NCBI GenBank assembly: GCA_905221605.1 | Contig: CAJNDS010000002.1 | Coordinates: 841,881-854,380, forward strand | Origin: Symbiodinium natans | Taxonomy: Eukaryota; Sar; Dinophyceae; Suessiales; Symbiodiniaceae | DNA: 12,500 bases | Reading direction: 5' to 3' | Shown here: in pieces, positions 7,233-12,500 of the stretch | Layout: every line of letters starts with the position of its first letter | Position numbering within the stretch: position 1 is the stretch's first letter | Position numbers and translations under genes: made by a program | The notes under the pieces: generated by a model | What the model saw: the letters and a program-made list of their open reading frames with translations, nothing else | Told to the model about the DNA's origin: nothing | The model's database searches: none

Positions 7233-7320
7233 TTTTAGGGTTTTAGGGTTTTAGGGTTTTAGGGTTTTAGGGCTTTAGGGTTTTAGGGTTTTAGGGTTTT
7301 AGGGTTTTAGGGTTTTAGGG
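7233..7320. repeat. TTTTAGGG array (8-base unit)
   Basis: Eleven consecutive 8-base units: ten TTTTAGGG and one CTTTAGGG in the sixth position. It differs from every other array in the window in unit length. Confidence 0.92.
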
Positions 7321-7327
7321 AACACAC

Positions 7328-7386
7328 CGAAGCTCCTTGTTGGCCTTCTTCCGCTTTTTCTCCTCTTTCTTGTCGTCTTTCTTTTC
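7328..7386 (-). CDS. Exon, strongly Lys/Glu-rich
   Basis: The acceptor is GTGGCGCCAG and the donor is GTGTGT. The 19 codons read EKKDDKKEEKKRKKANKEL, and the last two bases join the next exon to give Arg. The composition is unlikely in random DNA of this region. The final KEL-coding bases are repeated at the start of the next exon, which suggests a local duplication. Confidence 0.58.
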
Positions 7387-7480
7387 CTGGCGCCACGAGC
7401 CCGGTTTTCGGGCTTCCGGGCCTAGGGGTAAACCAAACAAGCCCCAGTTTAAGAGGTGCGAGAAACCCCCTAAGCCCCGC

Positions 7481-7507
7481 CCCCCCCCCCCCCCCCCCCT
7501 CCGCCCC
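7481..7507. repeat. C homopolymer tract
   Basis: About 19 consecutive C with more C-rich sequence around. It lies inside a proposed intron (7387-7960). Confidence 0.85.
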
Positions 7508-7821
7508 CCGTCCTACCCTAAACTGCGTGAGCTCGGGGCCGTCGGGCAGGGCGAACCTTCCCACCCTGCTCGCCCCCTCCTCCCCCACCCCGCTCACCCA
7601 AAGGATAGGTGGCGGTGGGTGCGAATCTTCGTCGCCTGTTTGGTTAGTTTGGTTGGTTTTAGACTTTTAGAAACAACGTTTTTCTACATAATTCGGGTCG
7701 ACAACGTTCTTTTGAAAAAATGATCTCATATATAAACGCTCTCCTAATGTTGTGGGATCCAATGGGCGGGTGGGTAGATATTCGATACCAGAGTAGTGAG
7801 CCTGACTAGTGCTTGGTCTTG

Positions 7822-7939
7822 CCCTAAACCTAAACCCTAAACCCTAAACCCTAAACCCTAAACCCTAAACCCTAAACCCTAAACCCTAAACCCTAAACCC
7901 TAAACCCTAAACCCTAAACCCTAAACCCTAAACCCTAAC
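7822..7939. repeat. CCCTAAA array
   Basis: About sixteen units, fourteen of them perfect (7835-7932), ending in CCCTAACCCCCCCC beside the exon at 7961. Confidence 0.9.
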
Positions 7940-7960
7940 CCCCCCCCAAACCCCTGGAAC

Positions 7961-8030
7961 CAAAAGGTGTTTTTTCGGGTCCTTCGACTTCGTTGCCTTG
8001 GCTTTCCCGGCCTTCTTGGCCACTGGAAGC
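7961..8030 (-). CDS. Exon, Lys/Ala-rich
   Basis: The acceptor is CATGGCCCAG and the donor is GTTCCAG. One base plus 23 codons reads LPVAKKAGKAKATKSK, then DPKKHLL, like a basic disordered tail. The entry phase completes the split codon from the upstream exon and the exit phase is 0, as the next exon needs. A competing frame from an ATG at 8040 reads MAQASSGQEGRESQG. The Lys-rich frame is preferred because it agrees with the other exons. Confidence 0.48.
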
Positions 8031-8397
8031 CTGGGCCATGAAAGGGGTTTGTCGGTTTAGGGGTTAGGGTTACACATGCAGCAGGCATAGGGTTTAGGGA
8101 TTAGGTTTTAGGGTTCAGGGTCTGGGGTATGACAGAGACAGTTGGGTCTCATAAGCTATGATACCAAGCATGCATCGTGTGCCCATTCCTATGGAGCTTT
8201 CGCCCCCTAAAACCCAAACCATAAAAACCCCTAAGCCCCACATCCTAAACCCTACACCAGATCCCAAGACACACGCGTAGTTACAAGGGCGCCTAGAATG
8301 GAATTGGCTCCAGCCCTTCTGTACCTCTCGTACCTCTCATACGCCCTATAAAACCTTAGTCTCCGGCCCTTAGTGCTCATTGCAACCAAAGCCCCCC

Positions 8398-8480
8398 AAA
8401 TCCTAAATCCTAAATCCTAAACCCTAAATCCTAATTCCTAAATCCTAAATCCTAAATCCTAAACCCTGAACCCTTAAACC
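8398..8480. repeat. CCTAAAT variant array
   Basis: Runs of AAATCCT (TTTAGGA on the other strand), about eight units, mixed with normal CCCTAAA. Confidence 0.8.
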
Positions 8481-8594
8481 CTAAGCCCAAACCCTGCCAA
8501 GCCTGACAAAGCTACCAACAACAAGGGACTTTGCACCTCAACAGGGCGGAGGGTACGCAGGGACCCGAAAAAGGTGGAGGCTGCCCTAGACCCC

Positions 8595-8756
8595 AACCCT
8601 AGACCCCAACCCTAAATGCCCTAAGCCCTAAACTTTAAACCCTGAACCCTGAACCCTAAACCTTAAACCCTAGGCCCTAAACCCTAAACCCTAAACTCTA
8701 AACCTTAAACCCTAAACCCTAAACCCTTAACCCTAAACCCTAAACCTAAACCCTAC
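8595..8756. repeat. Degenerate CCCTAAA tract
   Basis: About twenty units with CCCTGAA, CCTTAAA and CCCTAGG variants, ending at the donor of the exon at 8757. Confidence 0.8.
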
Positions 8757-8812
8757 TCCAAAAAGCGCTGCCCCATTTTGCCAAGTGTCGCCGGCGCCTT
8801 CTTCGGTTCAGC
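8757..8812 (-). CDS. Exon, 56 bp
   Basis: The acceptor is CCCGTGACCAG and the donor is GTAGGGTTTAGG. The frame reads AEPKKAPATLGKMGQRFL plus two bases. Joined to the next exon the split codon becomes Glu. The downstream side in the coding strand is a 160-base degenerate TTTAGGG tract. Confidence 0.48.
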
Positions 8813-8871
8813 CTGGTCACGGGCTTTCGTGCTGGGTAGAAGGCTGTGCCATAATGCCTTTTGAGGTACCG

Positions 8872-8940
8872 AAATTGGTATGTTCCCCCTTATAACAGGC
8901 CTTAATCGGGATTGTAGTACCCCCTATTCCAATCCCTGTC
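8872..8940. repeat. 45-bp dispersed repeat, copy 2
   Basis: It matches copy 1 through ATGTTCCCCCTTAT, AACAG, CCTTAAT, GGGATT and GTAGTACCCCCTATT, then stops matching after AATCCCT, so the right arm of the hairpin is missing. Confidence 0.5.
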
Positions 8941-9093
8941 CGCTGAGGCCTCGGGCCGTAGGTGTCTGGCAAGCATACAGCAGGTATCCCACCTCTCGTC
9001 CCCTCCCCACCACGCCTTGACCACTTGCACGCCCCTCGTTTTCACCCGCCCCCACCCCCTCCCTATCCCACCGTTCAACTCCAATAGGGCGGC

Positions 9094-9134
9094 CTCCTAA
9101 ACCCTAAACCCTAAACCCTGAACCCTAAACCCTC
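9094..9134. repeat. CCCTAAA array
   Basis: Five to six units beside the GTGAGG donor at 9145. Confidence 0.75.
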
Positions 9135-9145
9135 CTCCTCCTCAC

Positions 9146-9223
9146 TTCGCTCCAAGCGAGCCGAACAAGCACCTCTGCGCGCGGCCCCGGGCGAGGCGGG
9201 TCGCGTAGCGTTAAGATCAAGGA
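9146..9223 (-). CDS. Candidate exon with two possible starts (9223 or 9174)
   Basis: From the acceptor CTTATACTAACAG the island gives 26 codons in phase 0 (SLILTLRDPPRPG, then PRAEVLVRLAWSE) and ends at a GTGAGG donor. A second acceptor (CGCGCGCAG) starting the exon at 9174 gives the same frame and fits the phase of the 9549-9422 candidate. Exit phase 0 matches the next exon. The first acceptor belongs to a 45-bp dispersed repeat, so its use as a splice site is doubtful. Confidence 0.35.
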
Positions 9224-9250
9224 CTGTTAGTATAAGGGGCTACCGAACTT
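9214..9250. repeat. 45-bp dispersed repeat, inverted partial copy 3
   Basis: On the minus strand it reads CCCCTTATACTAACAG then TCCTTGATC, matching the start of copy 1. With copy 2 it forms an inverted pair flanking 8940-9214. It overlaps one possible acceptor of the exon at 9223. Confidence 0.5.
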
Positions 9251-9421
9251 CATTAGTTTAGCATCCTGAAACAGCTTGCCCCAGAAAAAAATAGTAGGGC
9301 AGAAGCCGTTAGGCAAGGTCTGGAATGTTCTGGGCGTGGCGTGGTTACTAAGCGTAAGAGCTGGAAAACAGGGTGCGGCGCACCCAGCTATCCCTCTACC
9401 GCAGGGCTAGACAGCATCGAC

Positions 9422-9549
9422 CAGAGAACCGTGGCAGACTTGCGGTCCTAAAGCTGTAGCCCAAAAGAGTTATGGTTTCCCTTCGTATCTCTTCTGTAAA
9501 ATTGGCCCTATACGTTCCGAAACCCTCAATTCCTAAGGAGAACGGATTC
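9422..9549 (-). CDS. Candidate exon, 128 bp
   Basis: The acceptor is CGAACCTCCAG with a following G, and the donor is GTCGATG. The open frame reads NPFSLGIEGFGTYRANF and then TEEIRRETITLLGYSF, ending RTASLPRFS. This frame is open from an ATG at 9587 to a TAG at 9396. Amino-acid use is ordinary and protein-like, but no family was recognised. Phase on exit fits the exon that starts at 9174. The island lies in an 890-base stretch nearly free of telomere-like arrays. Confidence 0.38.
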
Positions 9550-9562
9550 CTGGAGGTTCGGG

Positions 9563-10048
9563 TTTGGTTTACGAGGGGCCCGTCCATGTTAAGTATGCTT
9601 TGTAAAGACTTCCAGGTTCAGTTTGAGGGGTTGGCGTTGATGTAGGTCCTACGGCCTACATCATAACACCCTACACAAGGCCCGCTTTCTATTCTCACTA
9701 CATGAAAGGGACTAACCAGCGAAGTTCTAGTACGAACATTTCACCCCACGTTAGAGCGTTTGAAAACCCAAAACCCACAACCCTAATCCTACACTTTGGA
9801 GCCCTAAACATCCCCCAGCCCTAAAACCCTTACCTACGAACTGCACAGACAAAGCCCTAACTCCGCACACTGCGCACCCTAAACCGCGAACCCGAAGCCC
9901 TAGACCCTCACAGGCTTGAGCCCACAGACCCTAAACCCTAAACCCCGAAAACGAAAAACACAGACTAAACTCTATAAGCCATGCAACAAAAGACCGGGTA
10001 CCCCAAACAGGGTTCCGTGGTTCGGGCTTTTGAGGTTTAAGGTTTAGG
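9563..10048. other. Stretch without a confident gene
   Basis: It holds a perfect short hairpin at 9639-9662 and, from about 9770, scattered degenerate CCCTAAA-like words. An undetected exon is expected somewhere between 9550 and 10664 because the phases do not join across it. Confidence 0.5.
9639..9662. repeat. Hairpin with 4-base loop
   Basis: GATGTAGGTC, loop CTAC, GGCCTACATC. Ten pairs, one of them G-T. Its context is not terminator-like, and no role is assigned. Confidence 0.55.
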
Positions 10049-10132
10049 TTTAGGGTTTAGGGTTTAGGGTTTAGGGTTTAGGGTTTAGGGTTTAGGGTTT
10101 AGGGTTTAGGGTTTAGGGTTTAGGGTTTAGGG
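10049..10132. repeat. Perfect TTTAGGG array
   Basis: Twelve perfect units, followed by TTTGGGGG. To the right (10137-10400) lie G-rich low-complexity sequence and the third MITE-like copy, with no clear exon. Confidence 0.92.
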
Positions 10133-10252
10133 TTTGGGGGATGTGGCGTTCCGTTTTGATCTTGTTGTTGGGGGGGGGGAGGGGGCGGGGGGAGGGGGTC
10201 GGTTGGGCTGGGTGTTGCTTGAAAGTTTACGGTTTGGTTCTAGCAGCTTTTC

Positions 10253-10335
10253 TAGACCCAAGAGCAACCTAGGTATCAAACGGGTGCCCACCCTGAACCC
10301 CCCAAAAAGGAAACAAGGCCCTGCTCCGGGTCCTA
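10253..10335. mobile_element. MITE-like element, diverged third copy
   Basis: It shares blocks with the other copies in the same order: AACCTAGG, GGGTGCCC, AACCCCCCAAAAAGG, AAGG and a terminal GGGTCCTA. Its ends TAGACCCAAGAGCA and TGCTCCGGGTCCTA are still inverted repeats. It is shorter, with the middle lost, and no target duplication is clear. Confidence 0.45.
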
Positions 10336-10403
10336 ATTTTATGGGAGTTCGCTTGTTGGAGGGGGGGGGGGGATTCTGGAGCCAGTGCGAGATTCGAAGA
10401 AAA

Positions 10404-10446
10404 ACCCTAAACCCTAAACCCTAAACCCGGGTTTAGGGTTTGGGGG
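10404..10446. repeat. Abutting opposite telomere-like arrays
   Basis: CCCTAAA units meet GGGTTTAGGG directly. CCCTAAACCCGGGTTTAGGG (10419-10438) is a perfect palindrome, and 10412-10445 is palindromic with one mismatched pair. Confidence 0.9.
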
Positions 10447-10564
10447 GCTCGGCTGGTGGGCGTTTGGGTGAGGGGGGAAGGTTCAAGGCTTGGGATAGAC
10501 CTGGGGCTTGGGGGTCACCAAGCCTAAACCCTAGACCCTAAGACCTCAACCCGCAACCCTAAAC

Positions 10565-10660
10565 CCTAGCCCTGAACCCTAGCCCTAAACCCTAAACCCT
10601 AAACCCTAAACCTTAAACCCTAAACCCTAAAACCTACAGTAAACCCTAAACCCTAAACCC
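10565..10660. repeat. CCCTAAA array
   Basis: About twelve units with CCTTAAA and CCCTAGC variants, next to the GTCAGGG donor of the exon at 10665. Confidence 0.8.
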
Positions 10661-10664
10661 TGAC

Positions 10665-10724
10665 CTTGGGCCCTGGGGTGGAAGTATCCGGAGGAACCCT
10701 TCAGGGCGCTATTGTGCGCGTGCA
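10665..10724 (-). CDS. Candidate exon, 60 bp
   Basis: The acceptor is TTGACGCGCTCCCAG. The donor is GTCAGGG, which runs straight into TTTAGGG repeats. Only one frame is open, reading HAHNSALKGSSGYFHPRAQ with two bases before and one after. The plus strand across the same island is also open (GAIVRVHWERVKGSPL, ending at a GTTTTGGGG donor), so strand is not settled. The minus strand is preferred for consistency with the strongly biased exons. Confidence 0.35.
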
Positions 10725-10986
10725 CTGGGAGCGCGTCAAAGGAAGCCCTTTAAGTTTTGGGGTTCAGGGTTATAGGGTTCAGGGTTTTGGGTTTACAGGG
10801 TTTCGGGTTTTGGGCTTAGGGTGTCAGTTCGGGTTTAGGCCACTTAGGGGAACCTTGGTTTGGGGGTATGGTGCCTTAGGGGAATCCCAACCCCACCCCC
10901 CCCCCTCGTCTCGATGCCTGAGGCGGAAGGGAGGCTTGATCAGTCAACCTCACCGCTGCCACCGCTTCGTGCGGATCAGCTTGGGG

Positions 10987-11072
10987 TTTAGGGTTTAGGG
11001 TTTAGGGTTTAGGGTTTAGGGTTTAGGGTTTAGGGTTTAGGGTTTAGGGTTTAGGGTTTAGTGTTTCGGGTT
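10987..11072. repeat. TTTAGGG array
   Basis: Ten perfect units (10987-11056), then variants. Left of it, at 10953-10983, a minus-strand stretch ending in a GTGAGGT donor could be a tiny exon, but phase and length give little support. Confidence 0.9.
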
Positions 11073-11138
11073 TAGGGTGGCTCAAGTTTCGATTTGGAAG
11101 TAGATTTGAAGGGTGAGTTGAGGGTCGCAATCCAGCAC

Positions 11139-11173
11139 ATGACGCAGGCTCTGCGCTCCACAACAAAACGCTC
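11139..11173 (-). CDS. Candidate short exon
   Basis: A good acceptor (GTCCGCTTTGACAG) and a GTGCTGG donor bound 35 bases. Following the phase of the upstream exon it reads SVLLWSAEPAS; in phase 0 it reads ERFVVERRACV. Both are open, so the frame depends on whether the upstream join is right. The first choice also fits the next candidate at 10724-10665. Confidence 0.28.
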
Positions 11174-11289
11174 CTGTCAAAGCGGACTTTTGGGGTAGGC
11201 CTGGGAAGAGTTTGGGGGCCCAGGGCCAAATAAGCACGGCCCCAAAACCTGTGCAAGCCCCAAACCCGAAGCCACTCCCGAAGCCCGCA

Positions 11290-11390
11290 ATCCTAAACCC
11301 TAAAAGCCCGAAACCCTAAAGCCTAAATCCTAAACTGCGCCCTAAACCCTCAATCCTAAGCCCTAAGCCCTAAACCCTGAAGCCTAAACT
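11290..11390. repeat. Degenerate CCCTAAA tract
   Basis: Mixed CCCTAAA, CCTAAAT, CCCTAAG and AGCCTAAA words. Confidence 0.7.
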
Positions 11391-11423
11391 CAGCCCCACG
11401 GCTACGAGCACCAAGCCCCATAC

Positions 11424-11485
11424 CCGGTAGGGCTGTTATCTTGCGGAAACAAGTCCACGTCGCCCTTGTCCTTGGCCTTCTTGTC
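11424..11485 (-). CDS. Exon, Lys/Asp-rich
   Basis: The island reads DKKAKDKGDVDLFPQDNSPT, 20 codons plus two bases, starting after an AG (GAACAGAG) and ending at a GTATGG donor. The charged composition matches the upstream Lys/Glu-rich exon. Phase 0 on entry matches the preceding candidate. An alternative AG two bases upstream (GTGAACAG) would shift the entry phase. Confidence 0.5.
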
Positions 11486-11517
11486 CTCTGTTCACACTAC
11501 ATAAGCCCCAAACCTTA

Positions 11518-11565
11518 AAAACCCTAAACCCTAAACCTTATAAACCCAGAACCCTAAACCCCAAA
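11518..11565. repeat. Degenerate CCCTAAA array
   Basis: About six units with variants, followed on the right by an AT-rich intron-like stretch with TA repeats (11640-11672). Confidence 0.7.
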
Positions 11566-11684
11566 TCCTTAAGGGAGGAGGCATCAAAGGGGGGGAGGTG
11601 CCTTATCATTAAATAAATTACAGAAACAATCGAAAAAATATAAATATATATAGGTATATACATATATATACTGACATCACCCAC

Positions 11685-11741
11685 CAGAAGCTGTCCTAGG
11701 TTAAAAGGCCAGCGACATTCAGAAGCGTGGAGGCGTAGGAC
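11685..11741 (-). CDS. Candidate exon, 19 codons
   Basis: The acceptor AAAGCGCGCAG lies at the end of a CCCTAAA-rich tract and the donor is GTGGGT. Phase 0 at both ends gives VLRLHASECRWPFNLGQLL and fits between its neighbours. Composition is unbiased, so support is only the splice sites, phase and flanking repeats. A shifted frame hits TAG near the end. The frame stays open beyond the donor through the AT-rich tract to its left, which is probably intron. Confidence 0.32.
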
Positions 11742-11924
11742 CTGCGCGCTTTAGGGTTTAGGGTTCAGGGTTTACGGTTTAGGCTTTAGGGTTTAGGGAT
11801 CAGGGTTTAGGGTTTAGGGGGGAACAAATATGTTAGGGCTCCCAAGCCCCTACTAAACCTCATATCCTAAACCCACAACTACCCTCACCCTAAACCCTAC
11901 ACCCTAACCCTAGAAACCCTAAAC
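11742..11924 (-). other. Intron with complementary telomere-like ends, 183 bp
   Basis: In the coding strand it opens with GTTTAGGG and further degenerate repeats, and closes with CCCTAAACCCTAAAGCGCGCAG-like sequence (complement of 11743-11820). The centre has ordinary sequence around 11825-11865. Confidence 0.45.
11750..11818. repeat. TTTAGGG array
   Basis: About nine units with TTCAGGG, TTTACGG and ATCAGGG variants, the acceptor side of the exon at 11741. Confidence 0.8.
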
Positions 11925-12092
11925 CCCCAACAAAATGAGGTGCTCCTTTTTGCTCTTCTCCTTCTTCTCCTTCTTCTCCTTCTTTCCATCAGCCTGAGGC
12001 GCCTGGCCTGTGCTCGCCGTCGGCGGTGTGGTCTGGGGGATGCTCTCAGGGTGCTGTTTCTTTTCCTTCTTGTCTTTTTTCTCCTTCTTCTC
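11925..12092 (-). CDS. Exon, Lys/Glu-rich, 56 codons
   Basis: This is the longest and clearest exon. The acceptor is CCCTAAACCGTTTGCAG and the donor is GTTTAGGG, so both ends are made of telomere-like repeat. It has exactly 56 codons in phase 0 at both ends. It reads EKKEKKDKKEKKQHPES, then a Pro/Thr/Gln-rich middle (PQTTPPTASTGQAPQ), then a second Lys/Glu run (GKKEKKEKKEKSKKEH). Such segments are usually disordered or form charged helices, and no catalytic motif is visible. The frame choice rests on regular AAG/GAG use; the other frames have stops or Arg-only runs. Confidence 0.62.
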
Positions 12093-12184
12093 CTGCAAAC
12101 GGTTTAGGGTTTAGGGTTTCGGGCTTAGGCTTTAGAGCAAGGTGCCAGGCGGGCAGCATGTCAAGAAGAATGCGAAAGTTGCAC

Positions 12185-12253
12185 TGAGAGAGAAGACGAT
12201 CGGTGTCCCGGTCCCCTTTCTCCTTCTTTTCCTTCTTCTCTTTCTTGACTTTC
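12185..12253 (-). CDS. Exon-like island, Glu-rich; overlaps an alternative Lys-rich frame
   Basis: An acceptor (GTGGCTCAG) precedes and a GTGCAA donor follows. In phase 0 it reads ESQEREEGKEGERGPG, 23 codons, and joins the next exon in frame. A second frame is open from an ATG at 12276 (MAKLLWLRKVKKEKK...) and continues unspliced to a TGA at 12046. That frame resembles the Lys-rich next exon, but it does not fit its phase through the same donor. Purine-rich sequence keeps both frames open, so the true frame is uncertain. The flanking repeats are TTTAGGG on the left and CCCTAAA on the right, the reverse of the other exons, so it could also be intron interior. Confidence 0.33.
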
Positions 12254-12310
12254 CTGAGCCACAACAGCTTCGCCATTGCTCTGAGGGCACAATACGCATT
12301 CGTTTGGATT

Positions 12311-12365
12311 GCTAAACCCTAAACCCCTAACCCTAAACCCTAAACCCGAAACCCTGAGCCCTAAA
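12311..12365. repeat. CCCTAAA array
   Basis: Six to seven units with CCCGAAA and CCCTGAG variants. To the right, a short minus-strand island (12442-12479) after a TTTTCAG acceptor reads EGFYADPSFQNF; this is too weak to list as an exon. Confidence 0.75.
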
Positions 12366-12500
12366 CAGTTACTTTGCAGTCCTAGAGGGAAAGATGGTGA
12401 TGATGTGGGTACTTGTATAGGTTCATGCAGTGCGCAGGAACTAGAAATTCTGGAAACTGGGGTCCGCGTAAAATCCCTCCTGAAAAGCGTTGCAAGAGGG

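Larger units (their letters stand above)
3027..12253 (-). other. Proposed multi-exon gene, Lys/Glu-rich protein of unknown function
   Basis: This is the span of a spliced gene inferred on the minus strand from about 22 exon-like islands listed separately. The reading phases at the chosen GT and AG sites join without a stop through 12253-12185, 12092-11925, 11741-11685, 11485-11424, 11173-11139 and 10724-10665. They join again from the exon ending at 9146 through to a stop at 3027. One or more exons between 10665 and 9549 are missing from the model. The protein has basic KKEKK-type stretches early and EEEEP/EEEKP acidic stretches late, and no family was recognised. Caution: with short exons and free choice of splice sites some joins can arise by chance. 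The most reliable islands are those with strongly biased coding composition. One join needs a GC donor at 3447. Confidence 0.5.

Noticed and set aside
7307-7723. Open frames of 96 and 128 codons on opposite strands
   Set aside because: They cross a C19 run and repeat sequence. The Lys/Glu-rich splice-bounded frame at 7328-7386 explains the coding-like part better.
9230-9780. Ribosomal RNA fragment
   Set aside because: Short words such as CGGTCCTAAAG and CTAGTACGAA recalled large-subunit rRNA, but the surrounding conserved helices were not present.
10412-10445. Telomere fusion scar
   Set aside because: Fusion would give TTTAGGG followed by CCCTAAA; the order here is the opposite.
1-12500. 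True chromosome end
   Set aside because: Arrays are short, face both ways and are spread through the whole window. No terminal array runs to either edge, so this is interstitial repeat, although a subtelomeric position remains possible.
1-12500. CRISPR array, bacterial operon or tRNA genes
   Set aside because: The repeats are 7-9 bp tandem units without unique spacers of constant length. No ribosome-binding-site-led long ORFs or cloverleaf sequences were found.

Overview
The window looks like nuclear DNA of a eukaryote with a plant-type telomere repeat (TTTAGGG), most likely an alga or other protist. Short runs of TTTAGGG and its complement CCCTAAA occur in at least 25 places, in both orientations, with TTTTAGGG, TTCAGGG, CCCGAAA and TTTAGGA variants. 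No long open frame, bacterial operon, tRNA or rRNA was recognised. The species cannot be named from sequence alone.

Between the repeats lie short non-repetitive islands. Read on the minus strand, many carry a stop-free, often Lys/Glu-rich stretch, preceded by a pyrimidine-rich or CCCTAAA-rich tract ending in AG and followed by GT that soon runs into TTTAGGG. I interpret them as exons of a heavily interrupted minus-strand gene running from about 12.25 kb down to about 3.0 kb. For two long runs the reading phases of neighbouring exons fit without a break: four to six exons from 12253 to 10665, and about fourteen from 9174 to 3027. At least one exon between 10665 and 9549 was not found. The predicted protein is highly charged, with Lys/Glu-rich segments near its N-terminal side, acidic segments near its C-terminal side and a few hydrophobic pieces. 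I do not recognise the family. Two more exon-like islands (1709-1785 and 424-501) lie to the left and may belong to another minus-strand gene.

The most striking point is the intron design. Several introns start with GTTTAGGG-type repeats and end with CCCTAAA-type repeats shortly before the AG, so the two ends are complementary and could pair, bringing the splice sites together.

Other content: two near-complete copies of a short inverted-repeat transposon (MITE-like) with perfect 4-bp target duplications, plus a diverged third copy; a 45-bp repeat in three copies, one forming a hairpin; a block of TTTTAGGG repeats; long G and C homopolymers; and TA microsatellites. All exon calls were made by eye from splice signals and reading phase and need transcript support.
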